6,612 bases of DNA, taken from assembly GCA_002385675.1 (NCBI GenBank), contig DGDY01000200.1, forward strand, positions 1 to 6,612, in the 5' to 3' direction. The stretch comes from Anaerolineales bacterium UBA3940 (GTDB lineage: Bacteria; Chloroflexota; Anaerolineae; Aggregatilineales; UBA3940). A program made the translations under genes and the position numbers. Positions 5,230 to 6,612 of the stretch are shown here, one piece after another; within the stretch, counting starts at the first letter, position 1, and every line of letters starts with the position of its first letter. The notes under the pieces were generated by a model, which worked only from the letters and a program-made list of their open reading frames with translations, did no database searches and was not told the DNA's origin.

Positions 5230-6612
5230 TTGACCGCAACCGACACCATCCGCGCGGCGGCTCCGGCCCGGCTGACTGGAACGCAGCGCCGCTACCTGTA
5301 CCTCGTCGTCTTTATGGGCGGGCTGTGTACGCTGGGCATCGAGATGAGCGCCTCGCGCCTGCTGGGGACGGTCTTTGGCACGAGCAACCTCGTCTGGGCC
5401 AACATCATCGGCCTGATCCTCATCTACCTGACGGCGGGCTACTTCCTCGGCGGGCGCATCGCCGACCGCTCGCCGTACCTGAGCACGTTCTACCGGCTCA
5501 TCCTGTGGGGTGCGTTTACGGCGGGGCTGGTGCCGGTCGTGGCGCGGCCTGTTTTGCAGCTTGCGGCCCGCGCCGTGCTGAGCGTTAACGCGGCGGCGAT
5601 GGCCGGGTCGTTCGCCGTGACGCTGATCCTGTTCGCAGTGCCGGTCACGCTGCTGGGGACCGTCTCGCCGTTTGCTATCCGCCTGGCCATCGAGGACACA
5701 GCCAGCGCCGGGCGCGTCTCCGGGCGGATGTATGCCATCTCGACCGTCGGTAGCATCGTCGGGACGTTCCTGCCTGTGCTGCTGCTCATCCCGACCATCG
5801 GCACGAGCTTTACCTTCCTGCTGTTCGCCGGGCTGCTGATGCTCGTCGCCTTCGCCGGGCTGGCGATGCTCGGCTGGCGGCGCGTGGTCGTCTACCTGTG
5901 GATGCCGATCGTGCTGGCTGTGCTGGCGGCGCTGACGCTGCGCGGCAGCCTGCGCCCGCCGCCGCTCGGCGCAGAGACGATCTACGAGGATGAGTCGGCC
6001 TACAACTACATCCAGGTGGCGCGCTGGGGTGAGGCCAACCTGCTGCTGCTCAACGAGGGGCAGGGTATCCACTCGATGTACTACCCCAACTACCCGGATT
6101 TCATCGAGACGGGCGGCACGTGGGATTACTATCTCGCCGCGCCGTTCTTCAACGATCCGCCCTTTACGCCCGCCGACGTGCGCAGCATGGCGATGGTCGG
6201 GCTGGCCGCCGGTACGACGCCCAAGCAGTACACGCGGGTCTTTGGGCCGATCCCGATCGACGGCTTTGAGATCGACCCGGCGATTGTTGAGGTGGGGCGC
6301 AAGTACTTCGACATGAACGAGCCTAACCTGAACGTGATCGTGCAGGATGGCCGCTTCGGGCTGCTCACGTCGGAGAAATCGTATGATGTCGTCGGCATCG
6401 ACGCGTACAAGCTGCCGTATATCCCCTGGCACCTGACCACGCGGGAGTTTTTCGAGGAGGTGCGCAGCCACCTGAACCCACGCGGCGTCGTGGCGATCAA
6501 CGTGGGGCGCACCGTGAACGACCGGCGGCTGATCGAGGCGTTCTCCGCCACGCTCGGTGAGGTGTTCCCGTCCGTGCACGTCATCGACGTGCCGAACACG
6601 TGCAACAGCATC
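5230..6612 (+). CDS. Membrane protein with spermidine-synthase-like domain (MFS/SpeE fusion type), 3' end outside the window
   Basis: 461 residues are visible and no stop is reached. Residues about 22-240 are hydrophobic with roughly seven likely membrane helices, including GYFLGGRIADRS (70-81), a short transporter-like loop. Residues about 250-461 resemble the spermidine synthase/methyltransferase fold: YNYIQV (258-263), a glycine motif MVGLAAGTT (322-330), the nucleoside-binding acid in FEIDPAIVEVGRKYF (346-360), VQDGR (371-375) and a post-motif helix ending in LNPRGVVAINV. Polyamine aminopropyltransferases have GGGDG and a DxxD pair at the active site. Here these read GLAAGT and D391-A-Y-K394, so the first Asp is kept and the second is Lys. 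Canonical putrescine aminopropyl transfer is therefore doubtful, and the substrate is unknown. TTG 5230 has GGAGGAG 5 bases upstream; ATG 5212 is an in-frame alternative. It is divergent from ruvB with its own promoter. A 538-residue frame on the opposite strand is a shadow. Confidence 0.85.
   Translation, partial: MTATDTIRAAAPARLTGTQRRYLYLVVFMGGLCTLGIEMSASRLLGTVFGTSNLVWANIIGLILIYLTAGYFLGGRIADRSPYLSTFYRLILWGAFTAGLVPVVARPVLQLAARAVLSVNAAAMAGSFAVTLILFAVPVTLLGTVSPFAIRLAIEDTASAGRVSGRMYAISTVGSIVGTFLPVLLLIPTIGTSFTFLLFAGLLMLVAFAGLAMLGWRRVVVYLWMPIVLAVLAALTLRGSLRPPPLGAETIYEDESAYNYIQVARWGEANLLLLNEGQGIHSMYYPNYPDFIETGGTWDYYLAAPFFNDPPFTPADVRSMAMVGLAAGTTPKQYTRVFGPIPIDGFEIDPAIVEVGRKYFDMNEPNLNVIVQDGRFGLLTSEKSYDVVGIDAYKLPYIPWHLTTREFFEEVRSHLNPRGVVAINVGRTVNDRRLIEAFSATLGEVFPSVHVIDVPNTCNSI

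Noticed and set aside
4963..6579. A 538-codon open frame on the minus strand
   Set aside because: It lies antisense to the well-supported SpeE-like gene, is dominated by Arg, His, Gln and Asp without fold signatures, and runs into the intergenic repeat region. This is a typical GC-rich shadow.

Overview
This window looks like chromosomal housekeeping and cell-envelope DNA from a GC-rich bacterium. The best guess is a Chloroflexota (Anaerolineae-like) genome. The guess rests on overall style: high GC, lipoproteins with acidic or Thr/Ala-rich linkers, TTG and GTG starts, and intergenic hairpin-repeat litter of a kind I associate with that phylum. No rRNA or other marker gene settles it. I see no tRNA, CRISPR array, transposase, phage gene or recognisable defence system.

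Layout. The left edge holds the C-terminal part of a plus-strand glycyl-tRNA synthetase beta chain (glyS, ending at 551). It converges on a minus-strand block running right to left: ruvB (4854-3823), a GNAT-like acetyltransferase (3675-2914), a two-helix DUF2905 protein (2909-2661), a CBM9-like lipoprotein (2594-1692) and a lipoprotein with two META domains (1593-694). To the right, a 375-base divergent intergenic region separates ruvB from a plus-strand gene that starts at TTG 5230 and runs off the window. That gene encodes a membrane protein with a C-terminal spermidine-synthase-like domain. It has no stop codon inside the window, so a longest-ORF view favours a long antisense frame there instead.

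Transcription. The GNAT and DUF2905 genes are 4 bases apart and look translationally coupled. A convincing intrinsic terminator (2630-2659) directly follows DUF2905, so ruvB-GNAT-DUF2905 may be one unit and the two lipoprotein genes a second. A 113-base nested inverted repeat lies between ruvB and GNAT. Another near-copy of its end lies upstream of ruvB. The convergent glyS/META junction is packed with four hairpins, two of which have T-tracts on the minus strand. Both divergent genes have a TATAAT box.

Function. RuvB is the Holliday-junction branch-migration motor. The two lipoproteins are probably exported surface proteins. The right-hand protein probably keeps nucleoside binding but lacks acidic residues of the canonical polyamine site. 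I found no evidence for a coherent new multi-gene system. The most useful observations are start-site corrections, the missed right-hand gene, the altered SpeE-like active site, the recent-looking META duplication and the repeat elements.
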